Assembly: GCA_012800475.1 (NCBI GenBank)
Contig: JAAZJF010000067.1
Coordinates: 1-5,439 of the forward strand
Direction: 5' to 3'
DNA length: 5,439 nucleotides
From: Gammaproteobacteria bacterium
Lineage (GTDB): Bacteria > Pseudomonadota > Gammaproteobacteria > Pseudomonadales > Pseudomonadaceae
Of this stretch, positions 1-5,418 are shown in pieces. The number at the start of each line of letters is the position of its first letter. The stretch's first letter is position 1. Position numbers and translations under genes: made by a program. A model generated the notes under the pieces. It was not told the DNA's origin, ran no database searches, and saw only the letters and a program-made list of their open reading frames with translations.

Positions 1-1188
1 GGGACCTTGAGTAATACGTTTGCGCTCAACTTTACGCCCAGCTTTTAAACGTCGACCGGCATGGCTAATGGCCAATTCCGCCAGCGCCAAACCCAGCTCC
101 GAGTTGGCATTGAGCCATAAGCTAAAGGCATCTTTAACCACGCCCGCGACAAAACCTGCCGCTGTACGTGAAGATAAACGCTCTTTGGTTTGTCCAGAAA
201 ACTGCGGCTCTTGCATCTTCATCGACAGCACAAAACTGATGCGCTCCCAAATATCATCCGGCGCCAGCTTAACCCCGCGTGGGAGCAAATTGCGGAACTC
301 ACAAAACTCACGCAGCGCATCCAGCAAGCCTTGGCGAAAACCATTGACGTGGGTGCCGCCTTGCGCCGTTGGGATCAAGTTCACATAGCTTTCTTGCACC
401 AAATCGCCGCCTTCTGGCAGCCAGAGTACCGCCCAGTCCACCCGCTCGGTTTCGGCAGCAAATTGCCCACAAAACGGCTCTTCAGGCAGGCTAATAAACT
501 CAGAGACGGCATCGGTTAAGTAGGAGCGCAAACCATCTTCATAAAACCAAGTGATCAGCTCTTTGCTGTTTTTATCTTCAAACTTAACCGTTAAGCCCGG
601 GCATAACACCGCTTTAGCTTTTAAAATATGCTTTAAGCGGCTGACCGAAAACTTACCCGTATCAAAATATTGTGGGTCGGGCCAAAAACGAATGCTGGTG
701 CCGGTATTGCGCTTACCGACAGTGCCAATCACTTCTAAATCGGTGGCTTTAAAGCCATCACGGAACGTCATTTGGTGTTCTTCACCGCCACGACGCACGC
801 GCACATCCACTAAGGTGGACAAGGCATTCACCACAGAAATACCAACGCCATGTAAGCCGCCAGAAAACTCATAGTTTTTACTGGAGAACTTACCGCCCGC
901 ATGCAGGCGGGTAAAAATCAGTTCAACCCCAGGGATACCTTCTTCAGGGTGAATATCCACCGGCATGCCGCGTCCATCATCAATCACTTCCAGCGATTGA
1001 TCAGCATGTAAAATGACCTGCACATGACGTGCATGGCCAGCCAGCGCTTCATCGACGCTGTTATCAATCACTTCTTGGGCTAGATGATTGGGGCGCGTGG
1101 TGTCGGTGTACATCCCTGGGCGCTTACGCACCGGATCTAACCCAGATAGAACCTCAATGGCACCAGCGGTATAGGTTGAATTAGTCAT
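1..1188 (-). CDS. parE: DNA topoisomerase IV subunit B (ParE), 5' part, runs off left edge
   Basis: ParE is the ATPase subunit of topoisomerase IV, which with ParC decatenates daughter chromosomes and relaxes positive supercoils. The 396 codons seen here cover the GHKL ATPase and transducer domains and stop just before the TOPRIM domain, so about a third of a roughly 630-residue protein lies off the edge. Visible motifs are SGLDPVRKRPGMY (15-27), EVIDNSVDEALAG (39-51, with the expected catalytic Glu39 and Mg-binding Asn43), DDGRGMP (70-76), the ATP-lid glycines GGLHGVG (110-116) and the transducer QTK loop (333-335). The ATG at 1186-1188 gives the usual N-terminus. No good Shine-Dalgarno is present: the only GAG lies 14 bases upstream. 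yqiA ends 11 bases before this start, so translation is probably coupled to yqiA. The reading frame is intact throughout. Identification is secure; the close match to Pseudomonas ParE is from memory. Confidence 0.97.
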   Translation of the reverse strand, partial: MTNSTYTAGAIEVLSGLDPVRKRPGMYTDTTRPNHLAQEVIDNSVDEALAGHARHVQVILHADQSLEVIDDGRGMPVDIHPEEGIPGVELIFTRLHAGGKFSSKNYEFSGGLHGVGISVVNALSTLVDVRVRRGGEEHQMTFRDGFKATDLEVIGTVGKRNTGTSIRFWPDPQYFDTGKFSVSRLKHILKAKAVLCPGLTVKFEDKNSKELITWFYEDGLRSYLTDAVSEFISLPEEPFCGQFAAETERVDWAVLWLPEGGDLVQESYVNLIPTAQGGTHVNGFRQGLLDALREFCEFRNLLPRGVKLAPDDIWERISFVLSMKMQEPQFSGQTKERLSSRTAAGFVAGVVKDAFSLWLNANSELGLALAELAISHAGRRLKAGRKVERKRITQGP

Positions 1189-1199
1189 GGGTAATGTGG

Positions 1200-1820
1200 T
1201 TACTCAAAAGCAGAAAAATCGAGCTTTTGTAGAGCTGAAGACTCAAGACCTACAAAAGCAAATAATGCGGGGAAATGTTCAGCAAAGCGCTGAAAGCCGT
1301 GATCACCGCCCTGTTCAATCACAACAGAGCAGCCGCTATAGTACTGTTCAGCCAACCAGTAGTCTAGTGTTTCATCGCCCGTTTGCAGCCATACGCTAAA
1401 GCGCTCAGCATCTGCCGGCGGCGGGACTTCCAGTGCGGCAAGCGCCTGTACGTGGGCTTGCGTCAACAACCAACGCTCACCACTGTAGAGGTTTTCTTGC
1501 TCAGTGGTAAAGTTGGCAAACAAAGTGTGTGGACGCACTGCGGGGTTAATCAATAATGCTTTTAATTGATGCTGCTGCGCTAAATAGGTGGCGTAATAGC
1601 CGCCCAATGAACTGCCAATTAATACCGGCTGCTCAAGTTGGGCAATCGCCGCGTGCAACTGTGCCATGGCACGCTCGGGATGGTGATGTAAATCCGGGAT
1701 CAGCAAATGCTGTTCGGGTAACCCTAATTGTCGCCAAGCCGCACGCAATTGTTGCGCTTTAAAGGACTGGGGCGAGCTATTAAAACCATGAATATAAACC
1801 ACACTCGGACTTTTACACAT
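1200..1820 (-). CDS. yqiA: YqiA-family alpha/beta-hydrolase esterase
   Basis: This is a 206-residue cytoplasmic serine esterase of the YqiA (UPF0227) family. E. coli YqiA is reported to hydrolyse short acyl esters; its physiological substrate is unclear. Near the N-terminus is YIHGFNSSP (9-17), the oxyanion-hole His-Gly segment. The nucleophile elbow GSSLG (69-73) gives Ser71. The QTGDETLDY segment (146-154) probably supplies the acid Asp149, and GGDHGF (171-176) supplies the catalytic His174. Length is slightly above the roughly 190 residues typical of the family, with a short extra C-terminal tail. An in-frame TGA lies two codons upstream of the ATG at 1820, so no longer N-terminus is possible. 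The ribosome binding site is weak. It sits between cpdA (112-base gap) and parE (11-base gap), the gene order known from E. coli and P. aeruginosa. The function of that linkage is unknown; the family call is firm. Confidence 0.93.
   Translation of the reverse strand: MCKSPSVVYIHGFNSSPQSFKAQQLRAAWRQLGLPEQHLLIPDLHHHPERAMAQLHAAIAQLEQPVLIGSSLGGYYATYLAQQHQLKALLINPAVRPHTLFANFTTEQENLYSGERWLLTQAHVQALAALEVPPPADAERFSVWLQTGDETLDYWLAEQYYSGCSVVIEQGGDHGFQRFAEHFPALFAFVGLESSALQKLDFSAFE
1205..1259 (-). repeat. Inverted repeat in the 3' end of yqiA with a third competing arm ahead of parE
   Basis: GCTTTTGTAG at 1223-1232 and CTACAAAAGC at 1250-1259 are perfect 10-base inverted arms with a 17-base loop. A further CAAAAGC at 1205-1211 could pair with the arm at 1223-1229 instead, with an 11-base loop. 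In the minus-strand mRNA the first hairpin is followed after four bases by UUUUU. The second would lie directly before the yqiA stop and the parE start. All arms are within yqiA codons, so codon constraint alone could explain part of this. A role as attenuator, weak terminator or coupling element is inference. Confidence 0.4.
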
Positions 1821-1865
1821 ACATCACTACACAGCTAAGACAGAGGGCTAGAATACCATTATGCA

Positions 1866-1933
1866 GCACAGCCTGCGCAGTCGATCCAGCCCTGTGGCAC
1901 AGGCTATGCTTAAACGCGTAGCCTGCTTAGGCT
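1866..1933 (-). repeat. Two possible RNA hairpins in the cpdA-yqiA intergenic region
   Basis: Reading the plus strand, AGCCT at 1920-1924 and AGGCT at 1929-1933 form a 5-bp stem with a 4-base loop overlapping the cpdA stop codon. A longer stem pairs 1865-1875 with 1900-1910: eleven positions, one of which is a G-U pair only if the RNA is transcribed from the minus strand, the direction of the genes. The central arm CAGGCT (1900-1905) could also pair with AGCCTG at 1920-1925, so the two hairpins are mutually exclusive alternatives. No U-tract follows, so a simple intrinsic terminator is unlikely. Function is unknown. Confidence 0.35.
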
Positions 1934-2739
1934 CAATAACCACCGCTATGGATATCAAAGGTAAACTCCACACCCTCAACCCGCGAGACTCCCGTTTCCA
2001 ATTGCCCATCATCATATAAACGCAACCAGCGATAGCCAGGCGCTTGGTCTTCCACGGCAAAATCATCACTCTTGGGTGTGAACTGGATGCAAGTTGACGG
2101 CGCAGCCAACCAGCGTACACCATCTTTTTGCACATCAAACTCTTGATGCACATGCCCCCACACCACAGCCTTCACGGCGCTATAACGCTGAATCAATGCG
2201 TGTAAATCGTGCGCATCATGCAAGCCAATTTGATCAATCCAACGGCTGCCCACAGGTACGGGATGATGATGTAAAGCCACTAAAACATGACGTTCACCCG
2301 CACTACGCAGTGCCTGCTCTAAAACATGCAACTGATCTGCTGCCAACTTGCCATGCACTTGGCCGGCCACAGACGAGTCGAGCATCACAATACGCCATGC
2401 ACCTAAATCGGTGACAGGCTGCAAGCGGTCCGTACCCGCACAGGCGTTCTGCAACGCTAAGCGCTCATCATGATTACCCGCAAACCAACGCATCGGTGCA
2501 CCTAAAGTGGCGACCTGCTGCGCAAAACGCTGATAGGCCGCCGCCGATGCATCTTGTGAAATATCCCCCGTACACAGCACCATATCAATGTTGGGTTGCT
2601 CAGTACGAATGCACTCCAGCACATGCTCTAAGCTGTGCTGGGTGGGCATCCCTAATAAACAGGTTTGTGTACTGGCAAACAAATGGCTGTCTGAGACCTG
2701 TACTGCAGTGACATAGGGTGTTGCTGTGACGGCGACCAT
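1933..2739 (-). CDS. cpdA: 3',5'-cyclic-AMP phosphodiesterase (CpdA)
   Basis: This 268-residue cytoplasmic class III phosphodiesterase hydrolyses cyclic AMP to 5'-AMP, so it sets the level of the ligand for Crp/Vfr-type regulators. In P. aeruginosa CpdA limits Vfr-dependent virulence expression (known for the family, not shown here). The full set of calcineurin-like metallophosphoesterase motifs is present: DxH (Asp17, His19), GD (58-59), GNHD (88-91), a HHHP segment (157-160) and GHVH (195-198), together expected to hold a dinuclear metal centre. HPVPVGSRWID (159-169) is typical of CpdA rather than other metallophosphoesterases. Length is close to the E. coli protein (about 275). GAGG at 2748-2751 lies 8 bases before the ATG at 2739 and supports this start. 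It heads the cpdA-yqiA-parE cluster. The usual upstream partners yqiB and nudF are missing, and a broken PAS gene lies 64 bases upstream instead. No convincing promoter was seen in that gap. Confidence 0.95.
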   Translation of the reverse strand: MVAVTATPYVTAVQVSDSHLFASTQTCLLGMPTQHSLEHVLECIRTEQPNIDMVLCTGDISQDASAAAYQRFAQQVATLGAPMRWFAGNHDERLALQNACAGTDRLQPVTDLGAWRIVMLDSSVAGQVHGKLAADQLHVLEQALRSAGERHVLVALHHHPVPVGSRWIDQIGLHDAHDLHALIQRYSAVKAVVWGHVHQEFDVQKDGVRWLAAPSTCIQFTPKSDDFAVEDQAPGYRWLRLYDDGQLETGVSRVEGVEFTFDIHSGGY

Positions 2740-2803
2740 TGTTGCAACCTCATTGGAAACACTGAAAATAACTGTAAAAATACACTCTGAGACGGCAGTT
2801 TGC

Positions 2804-3238
2804 TTACCTCGCCTCTAACTCACGCAACCGGGCGCGACTGGCGCGCTCTTTTTCATAACGCTCAGTAATATCTCGCGCAAAAGCCACTGTACCCACAACC
2901 TCGTGCTCAGTATTGACGATCAGCGCAAAACTCATTTCAACATAAAACTAATGACCAGCGCCATGCACTGCTTTGGTGGCCATGGGTTTGCCGCTGTACT
3001 TCGTCAGTCCTGCAGCAATCGCTGCATCAAAACCGCGCCAATGCGCTGCGCGGAGTTTTTCCGGAATAATAATATCCAAACTCTGCCCTAGCGCTTGCTC
3101 AGCTGAGAAGCCAAACATCTGTTCAGCACTGGCATTCCATAATTCAATCAGACCCAGCTTATCGGAATAAGTCACTGCATCGGGGGATTGTGCGATCAAC
3201 CACTGAGCCAGCTGCTCGGAGTGTATTGTTGTTGTCAT
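2804..3238 (-). pseudogene. Single-PAS-domain sensor protein interrupted by an in-frame TAG
   Basis: The frame opens at the ATG at 3238, with AAAGGAG (3245-3251) 6 bases upstream as an excellent ribosome binding site. It encodes 96 residues of PAS domain: QSPDAVTYSD (17-26), LIELWNASAEQMFGFS (30-45) and IIIPEKLRAAHWRGF (56-70). A TAG at 2948-2950 stops it. The same frame then continues for 47 codons with the missing end of the PAS fold, including FYVEMSFALI, VVGTVAFARDITERYEKE and a charged C-terminal helix, to a TAA at 2804-2806. Reading through would give a 144-residue protein, a sensible length for a stand-alone PAS protein. The interrupted codon sits where PAS proteins often have Gln or Arg, so CAG to TAG is the simplest explanation. 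An ATG at 2933-2935 lies just beyond the stop but has no clear ribosome site. No output domain is present, so ligand and partner are unknown. A sequencing error or amber read-through cannot be excluded. Confidence 0.85.
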
Positions 3239-3300
3239 GGCCTGCTCCTTTCAAAGAATGAGTTCACTTAAGTTAGCAGAACACAGGCTGGCGTTGCAGC

Positions 3301-3324
3301 TTTAGAGTGCATCGCACGATTAAA
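3301..3324. promoter_or_regulatory. Imperfect dyad in the PAS/SDR divergent intergenic region
   Basis: GTGC at 3307-3310 and GCAC at 3314-3317 flank a 3-base centre, and TTTA (3301-3304) and TAAA (3321-3324) extend the symmetry outward with spacers of two and three bases. It lies in the 173-base space between two divergently transcribed genes, a common place for an operator. The arms are short and could arise by chance. No clear sigma-70 promoter was recognised on either strand here. Confidence 0.2.
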
Positions 3325-3411
3325 GGTATGCTTTTTTTAGCAGACTGATTATCTTAATGCAGCGCAGCACTCGATGACTGCATACCAACTTCATAACAAT
3401 AAGGAACACAG

Positions 3412-4209
3412 ATGCACAAGCTCAAAAACCGCGTCGCAATAGTCACAGGTGCAGGCTCAGGTATCGGCCAAGGCATTGCACGACGACTCGCTGCAGAAGG
3501 TGCTGCCGTATTGGTGGCAGATATCAATACGCAATCCAGCCAAGCGGTTGCACAAGGCATACACGAAGATTTTGCGACCCCCGTCTTAGCCTACTCAGTG
3601 GACGTGTGTGATAAAGAGCAAATCAACGCGATGGTAGCTGCCGCGCAGCACACGTTTGGCTCGGTGGATATTCTCGTCAATAACGCTTGGGGACGGCGCC
3701 GCGGTGGCAATTCATTTGCACCATTGGAAGGTAAAACCGATGAAGATTTTGAGCATGCTTTTCGCATGGGTTATATGGCTGCAGTGTGGTCGATGCAAGC
3801 CGTATTTCCACTGATGCGCGAACAAAACTGGGGGCGCATTATCAATCTTGCTTCGCTCAACGGTGTCAATGCACACCCCTATACAGTGGACTACAACTCC
3901 AGCAAAGAAGCCCTGCGCACACTCACACGTACAGCCGCCCGCGAATGGGCGCAGTATCAGATTTGCTGCAACATTGTTTGCCCCGCCGCGCGCACTGAAG
4001 CCTATGAGCAATTCGCTGCAGCTCAGCCCGAAAACGCTGCACAACTGCTGCAATTAAACCCCATGGGACGCATGGGAGATCCAGAAGCGGATATTGGCGG
4101 TGTTGTGGCTTTTTTAGCCAGTGAAGATGCCCGTTATCTCACAGGCAACACCCTATTTGCCGATGGCGGCAGTCATATCAATGGTGTGCCGTGGATGGCT
4201 GGCAGTTAA
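3412..4209 (+). CDS. Short-chain dehydrogenase/reductase (SDR), probably NAD-dependent
   Basis: This 265-residue cytoplasmic enzyme is a classical SDR, expected to oxidise an alcohol or reduce a carbonyl with a nicotinamide cofactor; the substrate cannot be told from sequence. The Rossmann motif TGAGSGIG (12-19) is followed by an acidic Asp37 at the end of strand 2, which favours NAD(H) over NADP(H). Also visible are DVCD (64-67), NNAW (90-93), the catalytic Ser148 in NLASLNG, Tyr161 and Lys165 in the YxxxK motif, and a C-terminal LTGNTLFADGGSHINGVPW (243-261). The usual tetrad Asn on helix 4 aligns with Gly120 (RMGYMAAVW). Length is normal for the family. AAGGA at 3401-3405, 6 bases before the ATG at 3412, fixes the start. 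It is transcribed alone, divergent from the PAS gene and convergent with the DUF1415 gene, so context gives no pathway. The SDR call is certain; the NAD preference is likely. Confidence 0.93.
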   Translation: MHKLKNRVAIVTGAGSGIGQGIARRLAAEGAAVLVADINTQSSQAVAQGIHEDFATPVLAYSVDVCDKEQINAMVAAAQHTFGSVDILVNNAWGRRRGGNSFAPLEGKTDEDFEHAFRMGYMAAVWSMQAVFPLMREQNWGRIINLASLNGVNAHPYTVDYNSSKEALRTLTRTAAREWAQYQICCNIVCPAARTEAYEQFAAAQPENAAQLLQLNPMGRMGDPEADIGGVVAFLASEDARYLTGNTLFADGGSHINGVPWMAGS

Positions 4210-4233
4210 GTTTGTAGCGTTTTTAACTGCACG

Positions 4234-4275
4234 TTTACAAAGGCATTGAGCTGTACAGCCAAACGCCTTTGTAAA
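4234..4275. terminator. Hairpin between convergent SDR and DUF1415 genes, possible bidirectional terminator
   Basis: TTTACAAAGGC (4234-4244) and GCCTTTGTAAA (4265-4275) are perfect 11-base inverted arms. Inside the 20-base loop lies the palindrome GCTGTACAGC (4250-4259), which can extend the hairpin. The position, 25 bases after the SDR stop and 41 bases from the DUF1415 stop, suits a shared terminator for two convergent genes. No U-tract follows on either strand, so it is not a textbook intrinsic terminator. It may instead act as a 3'-end stabiliser or Rho-associated structure. Confidence 0.5.
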
Positions 4276-4316
4276 GCCTAAAGCTATAGCCTAAACACAG
4301 AAACACTCACACAACA

Positions 4317-4862
4317 CTATGGCTTGGCACAGGCTTCTAATAACGCTTGCAACTTAGGCGTGCCTAGCTCATTCATCAGCGCGATATTGCGCTCTGGGAT
4401 ATCGTCCACATCCGGATAATCGGCGATGACCTGCTCAAGACTGTCTTCACGCAGCAGGTGCAAAACAGGATAAGGCGAGCGATTCGTATAGTTTTCTGCG
4501 TCATCAGCCTGCGTGCCACCAAACTGATAATCAGGATGAAAGCTGGCGATTTGATAGACACCATCCAGCTCCATCTCGACTAATACAGCATCCGCCACAT
4601 CTAAAAAATCATTGTAATCGTAAAAATCCTGTAGAACTTCAGGATGGATTAACACAGTGGTTTCAATACTTGGATCGTTATTGAGCAAAGTCAATTCGGC
4701 TTGCAGCGCCAGCACCAATTGCTCTTCATTATTCGCCGTTGTAGTGACAAAGCGCACACGGTTTTTAACCAATTCGCGCTTAGCAAAAGGACATAAATTG
4801 AGCCCCACCACTAAGTTTTCCACCCAATTGCGCACAGCTAAAATAATCTTCTCATCACTCAT
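4317..4862 (-). CDS. DUF1415 family protein of unknown function
   Basis: This 181-residue soluble protein belongs to the DUF1415 family, which is widespread in proteobacteria and has no established function. Hallmarks visible are LNLCPFAK (21-28), FHPDYQF (108-114), NRSPYPVLHLLRED (127-140) and DIPERNI (154-160). The conserved Cys24, His109 and Asp111 could be functional residues, but this is speculation. There is no signal peptide or membrane segment. The length is typical. AAGG at 4870-4873, 7 bases upstream of the ATG at 4862, supports the start. It lies 60 bases downstream of the CPXCG gene on the same strand and may be co-transcribed with it. A TATAAC at 4879-4884 (minus strand) could be a -10 element, but the only -35-like partner gives a short 15-base spacer. 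Family assignment is confident. Confidence 0.9.
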   Translation of the reverse strand: MSDEKIILAVRNWVENLVVGLNLCPFAKRELVKNRVRFVTTTANNEEQLVLALQAELTLLNNDPSIETTVLIHPEVLQDFYDYNDFLDVADAVLVEMELDGVYQIASFHPDYQFGGTQADDAENYTNRSPYPVLHLLREDSLEQVIADYPDVDDIPERNIALMNELGTPKLQALLEACAKP

Positions 4863-4922
4863 GGCAGCACCTTGCGTTGTTATAGGCTTTTTTATGACAC
4901 GTCATGCCAGCAGTGCAGAGCC

Positions 4923-5120
4923 TTAATAGGCCTCGTTTTCATCGCGTACTGACACCGACAGGTGACCCATGGCATCTTCATGCACGGTAAAAGTGATGGG
5001 CTTGCAGCACACCTGACAATCTTCAATATAGCTTTGCCCTGCTTCTTCAGGATCCAGTAGCACTTCTAGCAGCTCACCGCAGTAAGGGCAGCTGACTGTT
5101 TCTTCGGTTAAACCACTCAT
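4923..5120 (-). CDS. CPXCG motif-containing cysteine-rich protein (small zinc-ribbon-like)
   Basis: This 65-residue protein carries CPYCG (11-15) and DCQVCCKP (34-41), the two cysteine pairs typical of the Cys_rich_CPXG family. Cys11, Cys14, Cys35 and Cys38 probably bind one zinc ion; Cys39 is an extra cysteine usual in this family. The C-terminal half contains many acidic residues. The molecular role is not known. GAGGAG at 5130-5135 lies 9 bases before the ATG at 5120 and is a strong ribosome binding site. The gene is followed after 60 bases by the DUF1415 gene on the same strand, which suggests a two-gene unit. It starts divergently from the partial gene at 5419, with about 300 bases between them. 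Family assignment is confident, zinc binding is likely from the motif. Confidence 0.92.
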   Translation of the reverse strand: MSGLTEETVSCPYCGELLEVLLDPEEAGQSYIEDCQVCCKPITFTVHEDAMGHLSVSVRDENEAY

Positions 5121-5418
5121 ACTCTAGCGCTCCTCAATGTATTCAATATCTAGGGTTGCACCCACTCACAGCCTATGAACGGCACGCATCTTAACCACTC
5201 TCGGTGCTGGACGATACCGGTTCTTGGCGACAATCAACACCAATCCAGTAGCCATGCCTTAAGCAGGCCCTAACCAGCCTACACGCCCGCTAAACCATAG
5301 CGTCATTTAGATCCAAACCTACAAAACAATTCACTTCTTAGGTAGTCTGCTACCTCTGATTCAGCGCAGCGGCCTCAACCTTGCGCCCACACACTCTTTA
5401 TATTGAAGGCCCAGTCAC
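5121..5418. other. About 300 bases without a recognised gene
   Basis: The stretch separates the divergent CPXCG gene and the partial gene at 5419, so it should hold promoters for both, but no clear -35/-10 pair was found. The longest items seen are a 29-codon minus-strand frame from an ATG at 5253-5255 without a usable ribosome site, and a 16-base inverted repeat at 5340-5355. Another minus-strand frame across the same bases is also open for about 30 codons. Neither resembles a known protein. No tRNA or other known RNA was recognised. Confidence 0.6.
5340..5355. promoter_or_regulatory. Perfect inverted repeat upstream of the partial gene, possible operator
   Basis: AGGTAG and CTACCT are perfect 6-base arms around TCTG. 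The element lies 63 bases before the ATG at 5419, a suitable place for a repressor site or a short leader hairpin. No flanking promoter was convincing, so the function is a guess. Confidence 0.25.

Noticed and set aside
20..874. Plus-strand open frames of about 107 to 122 codons at 20-388, 190-519 and 551-874
   Set aside because: They lie opposite the parE coding sequence, which is unmistakable and continuous on the minus strand. Their translations are rich in basic and Ser/Pro residues and match no family.
1848..2153. 101-codon minus-strand frame across the end of cpdA
   Set aside because: It overlaps cpdA in another frame, and its product lacks any recognisable motif; cpdA has all its metal-binding motifs in the competing frame.
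2740..2803. TTTACA (minus strand) as the -35 of a cpdA promoter
   Set aside because: The position 17 bases downstream reads CAATGA, a poor -10 that overlaps the Shine-Dalgarno site.
3325..3386. GGTATGC / GCATACC inverted pair in the PAS-SDR gap
   Set aside because: Seven-base arms 48 bases apart are easily found by chance and do not form a compact dyad.
3712..4053. 113-codon minus-strand frame inside the SDR gene
   Set aside because: It is antisense to an intact SDR with all core motifs and has a Cys-rich, motif-free product.
5166..5255. 29-codon minus-strand frame (MATGLVLIVAKNRYR...) in the right intergenic region
   Set aside because: The only Shine-Dalgarno-like AAGG is one base from the ATG, and another frame is also open over the same bases, so coding cannot be supported.
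5381..5404. TTGCGC and TATATT as a sigma-70 promoter for the partial gene
   Set aside because: The spacer is only 12 bases, and transcription would start beyond the ribosome binding site at 5405-5409.
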